The notes under the pieces: model-generated
Told to the model about the DNA's origin: nothing
The model's input: the letters and a program-made list of their open reading frames with translations, nothing else
Database searches by the model: none
Translations under genes and position numbers: made by a program
Origin: Lamellibrachia columna
Taxonomy: Eukaryota; Annelida; Polychaeta; Sabellida; Siboglinidae
Length of the DNA: 64,000 nt
Assembly (NCBI GenBank): GCA_963662155.1
Contig: OY759265.1
Span: 41,814,162-41,878,161 of the forward strand
Direction: 5' to 3'
Part shown: positions 21,527 through 33,349 of the stretch, one piece after another
Layout: each line of letters begins with the position of its first letter
Position numbering within the stretch: the first letter of the stretch is position 1

Positions 21527-22435
21527 CTTGAATGGATAGATGATCCGGTTTCTTGGTTACTAATATTAAGCATAATTACCTCTGAAGAAACTTCGTGTTC
21601 TTTCTGAATATTTCTACTGCATCTCGCAGTCTTCTTCAGCAGACTTAAGTTATGGATGTGTCACATGACCAATGTCATGTGATACAAGCTGTAGGACGGG
21701 TGGGAGCTCCTGGCCAACGTCTCGGTTCAGCGTAGGTTTCTCTCTGTGGATGTTAATCGCCTCCTTTATTTTTCTCCTGTGCCAGTTCTCCTCGTGGTCT
21801 AGAATATTAACGTCCGTCATAGAGCACTGATGGCCTGTGTTCAGTTTGTGTTCACTTATAGTTGATAGGGGTTGGCGACAAGATAGATGCTCTTTGATTC
21901 TTGTGCCCAGTGTTCTGGCTGTTTCTCCTACATAGTGTTGGTCACATTCTGGGCATTGTATGTCATATACTACCCCGCACTTTGCTGCCTTTGCTGTTCT
22001 GTCTTTTGGGTGTACCAACAGTGACCTCAGGGTGTTGATAGGTTTGTGGTAAACCGGGATGTTATAGGACTTGAATATCCTTGCTACTTGTTCTGATAGT
22101 TTACTGATGTAGGGCAGACCTACGGCATGTTGTCTTCAGAAACCAGCAGAACTGAATACAGGCCATCAGTGCTCTATGAAGGACGTTAACATTCTAGACT
22201 ATGAGGAGAACTGGCACAGGAGAAAAATAAAGGAGGCGATTAAAATCCACAGAGAGAAACCTACACTGAACCGAGACGTTGGCCAGGAGCTCCCACCAGT
22301 CCTCCTCCAGCTTGTGTCACATGACATTGGTCATGTGACACATCCGTAACTTCAGTCTGCTGAAGAAGACTGCGAGATGCAGTCAAAATATTCAGAAAGA
22401 ACACGAAGTTTCTTGACAGGTAATTATGCTTAATA
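21527..22435. mobile_element. Penelope-like element, inverted dimer
   Basis: A 909-bp insertion flanked by the 12-bp direct repeat CAATGTTGGATT (21515-21526 and 22436-22447) and splitting a CR1 copy. It consists of two Penelope 3' ends pointing outward: minus strand from about 22145 to 21530, and plus strand from about 22146 to 22430. The arms share the GIY-YIG endonuclease 3' half and the tail CTGCTGAAGAAGACTGCGAG. Penelope elements often form such partial and inverted dimers. Confidence 0.85.
21650..22018 (-). CDS. Penelope GIY-YIG endonuclease domain
   Basis: 122-codon open frame. GVVYDIQCPECDQHYVGETA carries the GIY-YIG signature (VVYDIQC...YVGET), followed by ARTLGTRIKEHL, EHKLNTGHQC and ILDHEENWHRRKIKEAINIH, the C-terminal module of Penelope polyproteins with its zinc-finger-like CPEC. 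It nicks DNA at insertion. The reverse transcriptase part is absent; this is a 5'-truncated copy. Confidence 0.85.
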   Translation of the reverse strand: MVHPKDRTAKAAKCGVVYDIQCPECDQHYVGETARTLGTRIKEHLSCRQPLSTISEHKLNTGHQCSMTDVNILDHEENWHRRKIKEAINIHREKPTLNRDVGQELPPVLQLVSHDIGHVTHP

Positions 22436-22447
22436 CAATGTTGGATT

Positions 22448-22712
22448 GTTTCCTCAAAAGGTAATAAAATTTGGAGAACTATCACATATGAGGAGAAACA
22501 GCCCTGTACAAAGCGACAGTTATGCCACATTTGGAATATAGCATGCAAGCATGGAGACCATATCGTATGGACATATATAAGGTAGAAAAAAAAACAACGA
22601 AGAGCAACTAAAATGATTCTTGAATTGAGACTTAGTTATGAAAGCTGCTTATTAGAATGTGGTTTGACAACTCTAGAGACCAAGAGACTAAGAGGAGACC
22701 AAAGTAAATAGT
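22448..22712 (+). mobile_element. CR1-like LINE, right part of a split copy
   Basis: Resumes the copy broken at 21526: GNKIWRTITYE, PLYKATVMPHLEYSMQAWRP-like, RRATKMILELRLSYE, CGLTTLETKRLRGDQ. Ends by truncation at about 22712. Confidence 0.85.
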
Positions 22713-22802
22713 GTTTCATGTATGTATTCGCTATGCCTAATTTTGTGTATCTGAACTATATGTACTGATACACAAATGGAACATTCTTCAAGGAATCCTT
22801 AC

Positions 22803-23021
22803 CATCTTCCAAATCATGATAAGCATAGGCCCAAGCATTTGATTAAATGAAAACATATGCAGTGTTCGCAGGTAGAATAGCATCATGTCAATTGAAAGGA
22901 TGATCTGTGCTGAATCGTGACAGTTCATGTAACGCAGAACGATACCAAGGGCAAACAGCATCGGTGCCCCCCAATCCAGGATGTTCCACTTATTGTTGCA
23001 GTAGTCTTTTCCGCTACACGC
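22803..23021 (-). CDS. TRPM exon: S3, S4 and S4-S5 linker
   Basis: Exon of 219 nt, phase 0 at both ends, between TTGTTTTAG (before 23021) and GTAAGG (after 22803). It codes ACSGKDYCNNKWNILDWGAP, MLFALGIVLRYMNCHDSAQI, ILSIDMMLFYLRTLHMFSFN and QMLGPMLIMIWKM. KWNxxDxxAxxLFxxGxxLR (S3), FYxRxLHxFSxxxxLGPxLIMIxKM (S4 to linker) are strong TRPM signatures. Compared with voltage-gated channels S4 has a single Arg, as usual here. Confidence 0.92.
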
Positions 23022-23630
23022 CTAAAACAAATGTTGCCAATAATGCACACAATGAACAATACAAATAAGTCACCCTATCATTGTTCAAGAGAATGGAATG
23101 ATCAGTGTGTTTGGATGCAACATTTTGCATATAAAATTCCTTAAATTTTGTCAAAACAAATCGTGAAATTTTATGTTCTTGATTTGCTTGACATGATTAT
23201 GTTCTTGATTTTTACCTTTTGTGAAAGTACGTAATTATACTAATTTAAAAGCTTTTGTACAAATGGCCTGTCAAATACCTTATTATGTCATTTATGATAG
23301 ACATTTGTCCCCATTGTGTGCATATTATTATTATTATTTGTTTCTATGAAAACCACGATGTAGCTTGTTATAGTATTTCATAAAGGGTCAGTTGCAACGG
23401 TTCACATAAGAACAATATTATACGCACCATTATTGTTTAGGTTAGTTAATGCATGTTTGCTGCCAGGGTTAAGTTCATTTAATTATTACAATGATCAATT
23501 ACACTAGAGGCTACCCAACATAACCCATGGCGCCACTGGTGAGTAATATAACACTACGTACACGTGTCGACGGATATACGGCACGTAAATTTGCACCTTA
23601 GATTCCGAGATTACATTTAGTGAGTCAAAC
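23022..23630. other. Intron, no feature seen
   Basis: AT-rich intronic sequence upstream of the RTE LINE. I recognise nothing in it. Confidence 0.5.
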
Positions 23631-23639
23631 AGCGACTTG

Positions 23640-26600
23640 TCCACCGCAATGCCCGAGCAGGTCCAATGGATCTGTACGGGATGGAATACGATGCTCCCGC
23701 CCCCATGAGTCTACCACGTATGGGTAAAATACGGTGATGTTAACATGACATCACAGGGCAGATGTCTTCCTCGAAGAAGTCAACGGCCAGGACGGAAGGG
23801 CTACATACAGGATCGGTCGCAGTCCGGGTCAAAAATGAACGTGCCTCCCATCGTACATCAGGACGGGGGTGTTAAGTATGCTACTGGTGCCCCTACCAAA
23901 AAGATACGTGGAAGAAACGACATCACTATCGGCACATGGAACGTCAGGACATTGAGAGCTGCAGGAAAACTGAAAGAACTCACACATGAGATGGAGAGAT
24001 ACAGATGGAATCTGCTTGGACTCGCCGAGATGCGATGGACAAGCTTTGGTGAAACATCGACCGAAGAAAGACACAAGGTCTACTTCAGTGGCAAGGACAG
24101 GCTCATCACCATCCGCCTGAAGGCAACTCCCTTCAACATGACGGTCATACAAGTTTATGCCCCAACGTCTGATTATGATGACAGTGAGGTGGAAGATTTC
24201 TATGGCCAGCTGCAAGAAGTCAAAGAGGAAACGTCAAAGAAAGACAATCTTATTGTACTAGGATACTGGAATGCAAAAGTGGGAAAGGATGCGCAGAACA
24301 ACTGGCAAGACACTTGCGGACCTTTCTTCAACACGGAAACAAATGAGAGCGGTCACAGGCTCCTCGAATTTGCAATGTACAATGAGCTGATGCTGGCTAA
24401 CACATTTGGCCCACACAAAACATCTAGAAGATGGACCTGGCACATCCCAGATGGAAAACATCACAATCAGATCGACTACATCTTGGTGAAAGGGCGCTTT
24501 CACACAGGACAGGGTGAATATTGCCAGGACACGAAGCTTTTCAGGAGCAGATATCGGAAGTGATCACGACTTGCTGATGACAACCTTCCACATTCGCATG
24601 AAGAGGATCAGCAAACCAAAGCCAACAAAAATACAATTTTACATCGAGAAACTTTAGGATCCTGATGTAGCAGAAGCATTCAAAGCAATGACAGGTGGGA
24701 AATTTGCACCACTTATCATACTGGAGGACAAATATATCGACGTGAACTTGCTGACCAACACCTTCAACAAAATAGCGACCGACACAGCCAGCGAGATCAT
24801 TGGAATACACCGTAGGACAAAGAAACCATGGATCACAGCAGGCATCCTAGATCTCTGTGACAAAAGAAGGGAATTGAAAAGGAGAAAATGATCCTGAAGG
24901 TGCAGCAAAACACAGAGAAGTCAACAGGAAGATCAAACATGATATGAGAAGAGCAAAAGATAACTGGTTAGCAGAACGAAGCTGTGGAATTGAAGACAGC
25001 TTGAGCAAGAACAACAGCAAGAAGGCTTATCAAATAGTGAAAGACCTGACATCAGTGAAGAAAGGGATAACTACCACTATCCAAGACAAATCAGGGAAAA
25101 GCAGAATACTGCTCAGAACTGTACAGCCACAACACCAACGGAGACCCAGTAGTACTAAATTTTCCACAGACTACTGAAGAGGACGACTACCCCATTATTC
25201 GTGAGGAAGTGGAGGCTGCAGTAAAGTCTCTGAAAAAAGGACAGTCAGCTGGAATTGATAACATACCAGCAGAACTGGTTCAAGCTGGGGGAGAAGCCTT
25301 GATTACCACACTTACAACAATCTGCAACAAGATCTGGCAGACAGGAGAATGGCCCACCCCATGGACTCAGTCACTGATCATCACAATTCCTAAGAAAGGC
25401 AACCTACAGATGTGCCAAAATTACAGAACAATCAGCCTCATCAGCCACCCGAGCAAAGTCATGTTGAAGATACTACTCAACAGACTCTAAGCCCAGGCAG
25501 AAGAGGTCATCGCTGAAGAACAAGCGGGTTTTCGAGCAGGACGGAGCACCAGTGAACAGATCTTCAACCTTAGAATCCTTTACGAGAAACACCTTCAACA
25601 TCAGCAAAGCCTGTATCATGTCTTCATATATTTCAAGAAGGCCTTTGATAAGGTATGGCATGCGGCCCTATGGGCAACCATGAGGAAGTACAGCATTGCC
25701 TCCAAGCTTGTCCGAACCATTGAATACCTATATGACAATGCCACCAGTGCAGTAATCTTCAACAGCAGCATAGGAGACTTGTTTCGAACAACAGTCGGAG
25801 TTCGACAAGGATGCCTACTATCACCAACGCTCTTCAACATTTTTCTGGAAAGGATCATGACTGATGCTTTAGAAAACCATCAAGGCAGTGTCAGCATTGG
25901 AGGCAGGACAATCACCAACCTTCGTTTTGCTGACGACATCGACGGCTTAGCAGGAGATGAACAAGAACTAGTCAATTTGGTGGAGCGCCTCGAGAAAACA
26001 TCTACATCATACGGCATGTAGATCAGTGCCGAAAAGACCAAACTGATGACGAACAACACGCAAGGCATCAACACAGAGGTCAAAGTTAATGGACAGAGAC
26101 TTGAGACAGTAACAAGCTTCAGGTAATTGGGATCAATTATCACAGATGAGGGTTCCAAACCGGAGATACTTGCCAGGATTGCACAGACAACAGCAGCACT
26201 AACAAGGTTGAAACCCTTATGGAACGACAGAAACATTACGGTCAGTTCGAAAATAAGGCTGATGCACTCCCTTGTCATGTCCATCTTTCTGTACGGTTCT
26301 GAAACATGGACCCTCTCAGCAGATCTACAGAAGAGGATACACGCCATGGAAATGAGATGCTTTCGGAAGATCTTGCGCATATCATACAAAGACCATGTTA
26401 CTAATGAAGCTGTCCGCAACAAGATCAAACAAGCCATCGGACCATATGACGACCTTCTTACAACAGTTAAGAAGCGTAAACTGAAATGGTACGGTCATGT
26501 ATCAGGATCATCTGGCCTTGCAAAGACTATCTTGCAAGGTACTGTAAGAGGGGGGGAGACGAAGAGGTAGACAGAAGAAGAGGTGGGAAGACAACATCAA

Positions 26601-26745
26601 AGAGTGGACAGGAATGGAGTTCGCTGACTCCCAGAGGGCTGTCGAGAACAAGGAAACGTGGAGAGAGCTGGTTAGAAAGTCATCAATGGTGCCCCAACGA
26701 TCCTTACGGGTTATGGGAAAGTGAAGTGAATGCCCGATTCTAGTC
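23640..26745 (+). mobile_element. RTE-type LINE, nearly full length
   Basis: About 3.1 kb with an apurinic-type endonuclease (23745-24563), RT (25200-26030) and the C-terminal domain ending in the RTE pattern KRWEDNIKEW...RPS (26570-26740). Endonuclease and C-terminal residues resemble the CFDP2/RTE-BovB group. The open frames 23745-24563, 24688-24891, 24944-25177, 25209-25490, 25680-26021 and 26127-26570 are separated by stops and frameshifts, so it is inactive but fairly young. Confidence 0.85.
23745..26743 (+). pseudogene. RTE endonuclease-reverse transcriptase, broken
   Basis: Endonuclease: TIGTWNVRTL, LAEMRW, VIQVYAPTSDYDD, NQIDYILV; the box LGDWNAKVG reads LGYWNAKVG, so the catalytic Asp is replaced by Tyr, and the final SDHDLL follows a frameshift at 24560. 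RT: KKGQSAGIDNIPAELVQAGG, ITIPKKGNL, NYRTISLISHPSKVMLKIL, then stop TAA at 25488, QAGFRAGRSTSEQIFNLR, TVGVRQGCLLSPTLFNIFLE and an intact FADDIDGL box (25926-25949). Stops at about 26020 and 26126. The C-terminal domain keeps LMHSLVMSIFLYGSETWTL and MEMRCFRKILRISYKDHVTN. It would nick DNA and copy RNA at the target. Confidence 0.85.
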
Positions 26746-27897
26746 CGCAAATATTTAACAACTTATCATGGCAGCAAAGAATGTATCGTGCCAACAGTAC
26801 CGCTTATTGATATTTAACAAAAGGACAGTGTTAATAACCATAAATACACTTCAGCAACATAATTATCGGGTCGGATAACCAACCAACTGGAGCAGCCATG
26901 TTTTTAACGTACATTACAGTAATCTTGCTATTACCTAGCTTGAGTATGTATGTATGTATGTTTGTCATGCTACTCCTCCAAGATGGCATCACACTTTCTG
27001 GGGTTCATCTACGACCCCACGGTAGGATCTTCACAATGTATTTTTTTGGAAATTCACCCTGCTATTGCCCTTTCTGTGAACAATCGAATTATCTGTTCAG
27101 TTATTATGTACAATTGTCCGCAACGCTATACAAACAATTACGTACAATTGTTCACAATGTCATGCGTTTTTTCTATGACTGTTCGAAGTTACGTAATATA
27201 AGGGCAAATCTTCACTGACTGGCAGCACCAAGTGACAAGGAATAGATGGATATTGATGTGACAAATTTTTTTTATATTGTTATCGTGACAGTCACTTATG
27301 AACTACCAAGTTATCCCATCTGGAAGATGGGCATTTGTCCTAGTTAAATTGAATGTCATTAGTAAAATAAAATATAAATTTACTCAAAGCATACATGTAA
27401 ATGCTTATAAATGTCCTAGTTTTCTACAAATGCTAACAAGATTGACACAAGCGCTAACATGGATGACACAAACAGCAATAGCAAAAACATTTAATCCTTT
27501 TTCTCTGTTGGAAGATAATTATAAATACAATTTCACGTATAACCGTTTGACTAAGAAATGATACTCTACTTTTGTCCCAGTGGAAAATGTGTCTCTGGGT
27601 TTTCATTACTGTTACCAAATGTTCTTCCTGATACCAGTAATAATCAAATGTGTCAAGGAGAGAGGGGACATAGATAGGTAGAGAGAGAGAGAGGGATGTA
27701 TTCATACGGTATGTGTTTAGTCAACACTGATTTTTACTACCATGTGAAGAAACTACTTGTGTTCGATGAAGTTAGATGTGAATCTTTTATTATACTTCGG
27801 GTCAGGCTGTGCAAAATTATTTCAACGTGGAATAATCCAACTGAGATATAATCGTAATATTGTAGTTAGAGAAAAGAACAACCGATGTGGACCTTAC

Positions 27898-28023
27898 CTG
27901 AATGAGTTCTTCAACTGCCAAAGTGCCTACCCATGTGCAAAGAATTGGCACTGCCACATAGTCTGTCAGTACGTCTGTCAGTAGGATTACACTGAACAGT
28001 GCTAGGAAGCACATGAATAATAC
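27898..28023 (-). CDS. TRPM exon: S1 end and S2
   Basis: Exon of 126 nt (42 codons), phase 0 at both ends, between CATCACCTAG (before 28023) and GTAAGG (after 27898). It codes VLFMCFLALFSVILLTDVLT (S1) and DYVAVPILCTWVGTLAVEEL, IQ (S2), matching the TRPM order in which S2 ends in an acidic (E/D)E-I/L pair. Confidence 0.85.
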
Positions 28024-28149
28024 CTAGGTGATGAAGTACAATGTTTTAGGACATCTTAAAGTTTGTTCACGTTACATAAAGCACAAACAATGCGAATAGT
28101 TCCGATAATGTGAATAGCACAGAAAATGAAACATAACAAAATCGATTCA

Positions 28150-30430
28150 AGTTTTACAAAAACAAGAACAAGACTTTATTTTGACCCATTTACAATACAA
28201 ATAAAAATTGACTGATATAAACAAAATATGCATTAATATGTTCACATGGAAAAATACAAACACAATATAACTTAATAAGGGGTCAGTGACTCCTACAAAG
28301 ACTTTACAGTCGCTCTCATAGGAGCCTCCATAACTAATTAACTAACTCATTTATACAAAATGTTATGACAGTGCGTGTGTGCAGAAGGAGAAAGAACGTG
28401 CATGAATATTCGAGTGTATATATTGAAATATGTGTGATAATATGTAATATAAATTGTAATAGATAGTAGTCATACATTGATATATGTATTACTGATTTAG
28501 TCGATTTGAAAGCAAGTGTAGCAGCTTAGTATTCTACACGTATCTTCATATTTTTGTAATAAATAATTTTTTGCTTAATTTGCAAAACTTTGCAAACTGT
28601 GAATTCCTATCTTCTCTGTAACCATTTTGGGGTATTATTAATAATTATTATTAATGTGGCAAGTTATATTTAAGACACTTGGCAAATTCATGTTTAGTTC
28701 TGAATGAGTATATATTAGTTGTACACCTTGTTTTATGATTGTGTATATTTGGGGTTATTTTCCAGTTTAATTAGTAGGCAGGTAAATATTGATGCATGTA
28801 CTAAAAATATAATTTAAGTTTATGTAACTTTAATAAATCATCCATTTAAAAAATATTATTTTTTAAGTGGTACTGTATGTGAATTGTATTTCCTTAAGGG
28901 TAAAATTCGCATAGCTTTCTCTTGAATTTTCATCATGCTGCTACCCTGGTAGCCACACACCATGATACAATGGTTAACATGAAATAACATTTGTGTGTTA
29001 TATAAGAAAAAATTAATTTCTAGAGAAGAATGTGTGTACTATAACACTCGTGATACAAGTGCATAATGCTCAATATTGTAAATAACAACCTCATTTATTT
29101 GACATTACAATGTTTTATATGGACAACGTATGGTGCGTGAAATACAACGTATGTGTGTTCTGGTAACTAGATTAACCAAATAATTGTAAGAATTATATTT
29201 ATACACATATTATTATAGACATTTGTGGTACTTGCATAACAATTAACGTCATACATAACCAGTTTTATCTCTACAATGTTAGCCCATGAATCCACATCTT
29301 ATCCATATCTAAACATGTGTTTGTTTTCAATAACATTAATTAAGATTGAATTTTAAATACCATCTTACTATGCTAACTATTATAACTCTTTGCATACATA
29401 GAGGAAACCGGGGCTTGTTGCTGTAACAGACGGGCTACATACCCAACTACTAATGAAAATTATTTCGCAGTACCAGTACGTTTATCATCATGATATGGAA
29501 CGGTATGGTCAACGGGGTTTCTTCGTGATGGCACCGCACCTTTGAAACGGGCTGCCGATATATATCCATGTCGCTGACTCACTCGAATTGTTTAAGTTTC
29601 AATTTAAGACATATCTTTCTAACACAGCATTTGAAGATTATTTATAGAATTATGTCTTACAAATGTTGTATTTTAAGTGCATCTGTACAGGTTTTATATC
29701 CGGATATGCGGAGTTATACAAATAAAAGTTATTACTATTATTAATACGTGTGACATCACGTGGATCCATTGAAAAGGTAAAAAAAACAAATTTTAATGAT
29801 AAACCGGTAATTTGTTAACCTCTCGCTAGTCTACCTGTTAAAGGTTTGTGTGCACATGACTATATATATATATATATGCCTTAGTTGCTACATTAGTTGC
29901 TACATAGACCGTTAAGCAAAGTTTCAAGTATGCATTAGGTATTGTTAATGATATGATGCTGTGGCAAGTTGTAGCAATTCCCAAGACCAATTGCAACATT
30001 GCGGTAGAAAGTGATAAACATTACCCTGGGAGACATGCAATCCATTGCGAAATGGATGGCGATTAATTAACATTTTGTAATTAACATGATTCTGTTCATT
30101 ACCCGCTGGCTGTTACAACTTGCCCTGCATCGGGGTAAATTGCAATGCTTTATGATACCCCATAAAACATATCATTGCGCAAATGAGAATTGCATTAAGC
30201 ATTGATTTATGCACTTGCTATCCTGAAATATGTTGTTTTGTTAAAACTATCCCCGACCTCCCCTACCCTGTTAAACTGTGCCACTAATATTGTTTAGTCA
30301 AATAGATTTTGAAACGTTTTCTCATAAATTGGACAATTAATCATCAAACGTGAGATGAACAATATATGATAGCGGTTACTGCATTTGAGTGTATCACTTC
30401 AATAATGTTAAAATAAATTGTACATAAAAC
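28150..30430. other. Intron, mostly AT-rich; possible LINE tail at its left
   Basis: 28160-28340 read on the minus strand ends TGGGTCAAAATAAAGTCTTG, with an AATAAA signal, and could be an old LINE 3' UTR. The rest is AT-rich with a short (TA)n at 29860-29878. No coding support. Confidence 0.4.
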
Positions 30431-30499
30431 GTAGGACTAATAATTGTCCAAGTCCACATGGTTCAAGAAAGGATGTGGAAACAGAGTGCACAACACGAA

Positions 30500-31432
30500 T
30501 ACTGTAATAACAAGTAACGTACTGAAATTTGCAGATGACACAAAACTGTTTAGAAAGGTTAATACTGATGGTGATAAACAACATTTACAAAACGATCTAG
30601 ACAGATTAGTGAAATGGTCTGAGAAATGGCAGATGTTGTTCAATTTTGGGAAATGTAAATGCCTACATACAGGACATGGGAAATTGGATGTACACTATAA
30701 AATAGGAGATACTGTTCTGGGTACTACTGTAAAAGAAAAGGACTTAGGAGTTACAATAAGCGCTGATATGAAAGTTTCAGAGCAGTGTGGTATTGCAGCT
30801 TCAAAGGGTAATCAAATTCTTGGATTGATTAGAAGAAACATAACATACAAGGGAAAAAAGTTAATTATACCTCTTTATAAAGCAATAGTTAGACCTCATT
30901 TAGAATACTGTATACAAGCATGGAGACCATATCGTAAGAAGGATATAGATACGCTTGAACGCATACAAAGGAGAGCAACTAAAATGATTCCAGAACTGAG
31001 AGACCTTAGTTATGAAGAACACCTGAAGGAATGTGGTTTAACAACTCTAGAGACAAGGAGGTTAAGAGGAGATCAGATTGAAGTTTTTAAGATATTGAAT
31101 GGGTATGAAAATATTAATAGAAATATGTTTTTCTCACTCAAGAAGGATAGCAGAACTAGAGGACATGAGGTAAAATTAGTAAAGGATCAATGTAGATTGG
31201 ACATCAGGAAGCACTCGTTCTCACAGAGGACAATAAATGAATGGAACAAATTGTCTACAGATTGTGTAACTGCTAGCAGCGTGAATATGTTTAAAAACAA
31301 GGTTGACACATATCTCAGGAGGGCGGGTTATAAGTATATGAACATTGTTGGACTCTCGATAAGCCAATGGCTTCCTTGTCCACTTGCCATCTGGGCCTTT
31401 GGCTTGGATGGCAAATCTTTTTAAAACCATTT
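30500..31432 (+). mobile_element. CR1-like LINE, best preserved 3' half
   Basis: 5'-truncated copy whose frame 30444-31424 is open for 326 codons. It starts inside RT at ITSNVLKFADDTKLFRKVNT (catalytic ADD intact), then LVKWSEKWQMLFNFGKCKCL, LGVTISADMKVSEQC, GLIRRNITYKGKKLIIPLYK, HLEYCIQAWRPYRKKDIDTL, ERIQRRATKMIPEL, CGLTTLETRRLRGDQIEVFK, DQCRLDIRKHSFSQRTINEW and NMFKNKVDTYLRRAGY. Useful as the reference for the other fragments. The frame before about 30500 is not CR1. Confidence 0.9.
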
Positions 31433-31532
31433 AAACGGAGTTAGAAGGAAAACACGAAGAGATCTGCTGATTTGGATATAGTTATGGATCAATATTTTTA
31501 TGAACTGCTCAGAGAAAACAACGTATACTCAC

Positions 31533-31614
31533 GGAGGTGGTACTGAAGACACCGATAGGTGCCCCATAGAATGCACATAATTTTTGGCAGAATGTGCCTT
31601 CTGCATAGTCACCA
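31533..31614 (-). CDS. TRPM exon: pre-S1 to S1
   Basis: Exon of 82 nt between GTATCAATAG (before 31614) and GTGAGT (after 31533). It completes a serine codon from the 38-nt exon (AG|T) and codes GDYAEGTFCQKLCAFYGAPI, GVFSTTS. The FYxAP box just before S1 is a TRPM hallmark (FYNAPIVKF). Confidence 0.82.
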
Positions 31615-31679
31615 CTATTGATACAACAAAACAAAGTTTGATAAATTAATTGAGTGTATATTACGGCATGGATAAGAAT

Positions 31680-31934
31680 AGCCTTACACATGCCACTCTG
31701 AAATGACACCTCCTGGAAAAAGAAAACGAGGCAGACCATCGGGCACATGAAGAAGGACTGTTGAAGACGAGATGAAGATGGCTGGAAAGACATGGATCGA
31801 TTTGGATGGCTCGTCCAAGACCATGCTGGCAGGAGAATATGTGTTGACACCTTCTGCTCCAGGGGGAGCGAAGAGGACTGAGTGAGTGAGTGAGTGAGTG
31901 AGTGAGTGAGTGAGTGAGTGAGTGAGTGAGTGAG
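31680..31934 (+). mobile_element. LINE 3' end with (GAGT)n tail
   Basis: Codes TPPGKRKRGRPSGT, RRTVEDEMKMAGKTW and, in another frame, CSRGSEED-stop, the usual end of several LINE groups (GKRKRGRPK..WRRTVE.E....W..L....DR..W). A (GAGT)n microsatellite, about 14 units at 31879-31934, starts right at the stop and is probably the element's own tail. Confidence 0.65.
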
Positions 31935-32311
31935 GGCCTCAGCATTAAGTACGTAGTATGGTGCATGTTCAGGACAGGTAACTCAGGCAATACAAATTTA
32001 TGTAAAGGAGAAATACATTCTGATGGGCTCGCCACATGCCAAATACAATATGCTATACAGAAAATGCATTAACTTCTCAATGTTCGTAACAATACATTAA
32101 CCACTATCATCGCATTTGTCAGATAATAAACACACACACATTTCACAAAACCTTTTAACGCAATAGCAAATCACAAGCTTAAAGATCCCTTAGATAGCCA
32201 TGCTACAATGTCAGCGTCCAAGTTGTTTATGGACATTGGTCTCTACTCTGTGCAATTAAAGTGATTTACATAATTAAGACGACGAAGTGATGGATAAATG
32301 TAGCAACTAAC

Positions 32312-32349
32312 CTTGGTTGACTCTTGGTTCCACCATCGACGTGAGTGCC
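32312..32349 (-). CDS. TRPM exon, 38 nt, pre-S1 linker
   Basis: Minus-strand sequence between TTTTCCCGGACCAG (before 32349) and GTTAGT (after 32312). It codes GTHVDGGTKSQP plus two bases, a hydrophilic linker. Support comes from phase: it enters at phase 0 from exon 33203-33117 and leaves AG, which the next exon completes to AGT. Without it the flanking exons do not join in frame. Confidence 0.68.
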
Positions 32350-33116
32350 CTGGTCCGGGAAAACAACTTCAACAATTACTACCACCTCATTTGTAAAAAA
32401 AAACTGTTTGTGCATGTGCGCTGCTAACAAATTAAATGTGTCTAAACAAAGTAATGTTAGCCATATAAAGATAAATTCAACTCTTACAAATTAATTGACA
32501 CGTACAAACAGTTCTAGGATGATTCCTACCCAGACAACTCACAGCCAAGATGATTTCGAAACTGCCAAAGTAGTGGGGATATTACAAAAAAACTTTTTTG
32601 GACGTTTGACGCAGATTACGTAATACAGAAAGGTAGGAATTGTGTACAATTATTAGCAATGCTATGCTTGTTTTTTTACGAATATTCCAAGATACATGAG
32701 CTACGTCAAACATGCACGTTTCTTGAAACCGACAGTTGTACATGATTTTAGAGGCTTGAAGTGCCAATTGCCATTGCTCTTCCAACACTTAACTGGGATG
32801 TGCAATGAATCATAATATCTTGCAGTGAATATCTTTTCTCCAGAGCAACGCCGGGCAACTCAAGTAGTCATAAATAATAAAATAAAAGAAGCGATATACC
32901 AAGACATCATAATTATTCATATGGCGTACAGTAAAGTATAAATTTATATGGACCAGCCCCATCTACAACCAAAACTTTTGTTGCCAATAACTATGGAGAG
33001 GTTGCAGCCTCTGACAGTGTCCTAAACTTGATGTCCACCATGTATGTGGTTTTACCCCAATCTATTATCTGGTGTAGAATCTACTGTATGTGTTATTGCA
33101 ACCCTACAACGCTCAC

Positions 33117-33203
33117 CTTCAGGTTTGGATTATTCTTCTTCCATGCATCACGTCGAAATTTAATCGAAAGAAAGAGAAATGGCACGAACACACTGAAGAA
33201 TAC
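33117..33203 (-). CDS. TRPM exon: hydrophobic pre-S1 segment
   Basis: Exon of 87 nt, phase 0 at both ends, between TTTCTATGCAG (before 33203) and GTGAGC (after 33117). It codes VFFSVFVPFLFLSIKFRRDA and WKKNNPNLK: the hydrophobic helix (LGLLLPPxILxLEF-like) that precedes S1 in TRPM proteins, followed by a basic stretch. Confidence 0.8.
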
Positions 33204-33349
33204 CTGCATAGAAACATTGTATACTGAATAACATAAGAAACTTGACTAGAAGTAATGTGCTAACATAAAACTTTATTGGCTGGGTAAACCGTAAAATTGG
33301 CACCGACCATAATGTCTTTATTCCGATATTGCATGTTGACTGTGCCACT

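Noticed and set aside
23829..24215. Minus-strand frames over the RTE endonuclease
   Set aside because: Antisense shadows of a domain with clear endonuclease motifs on the plus strand.
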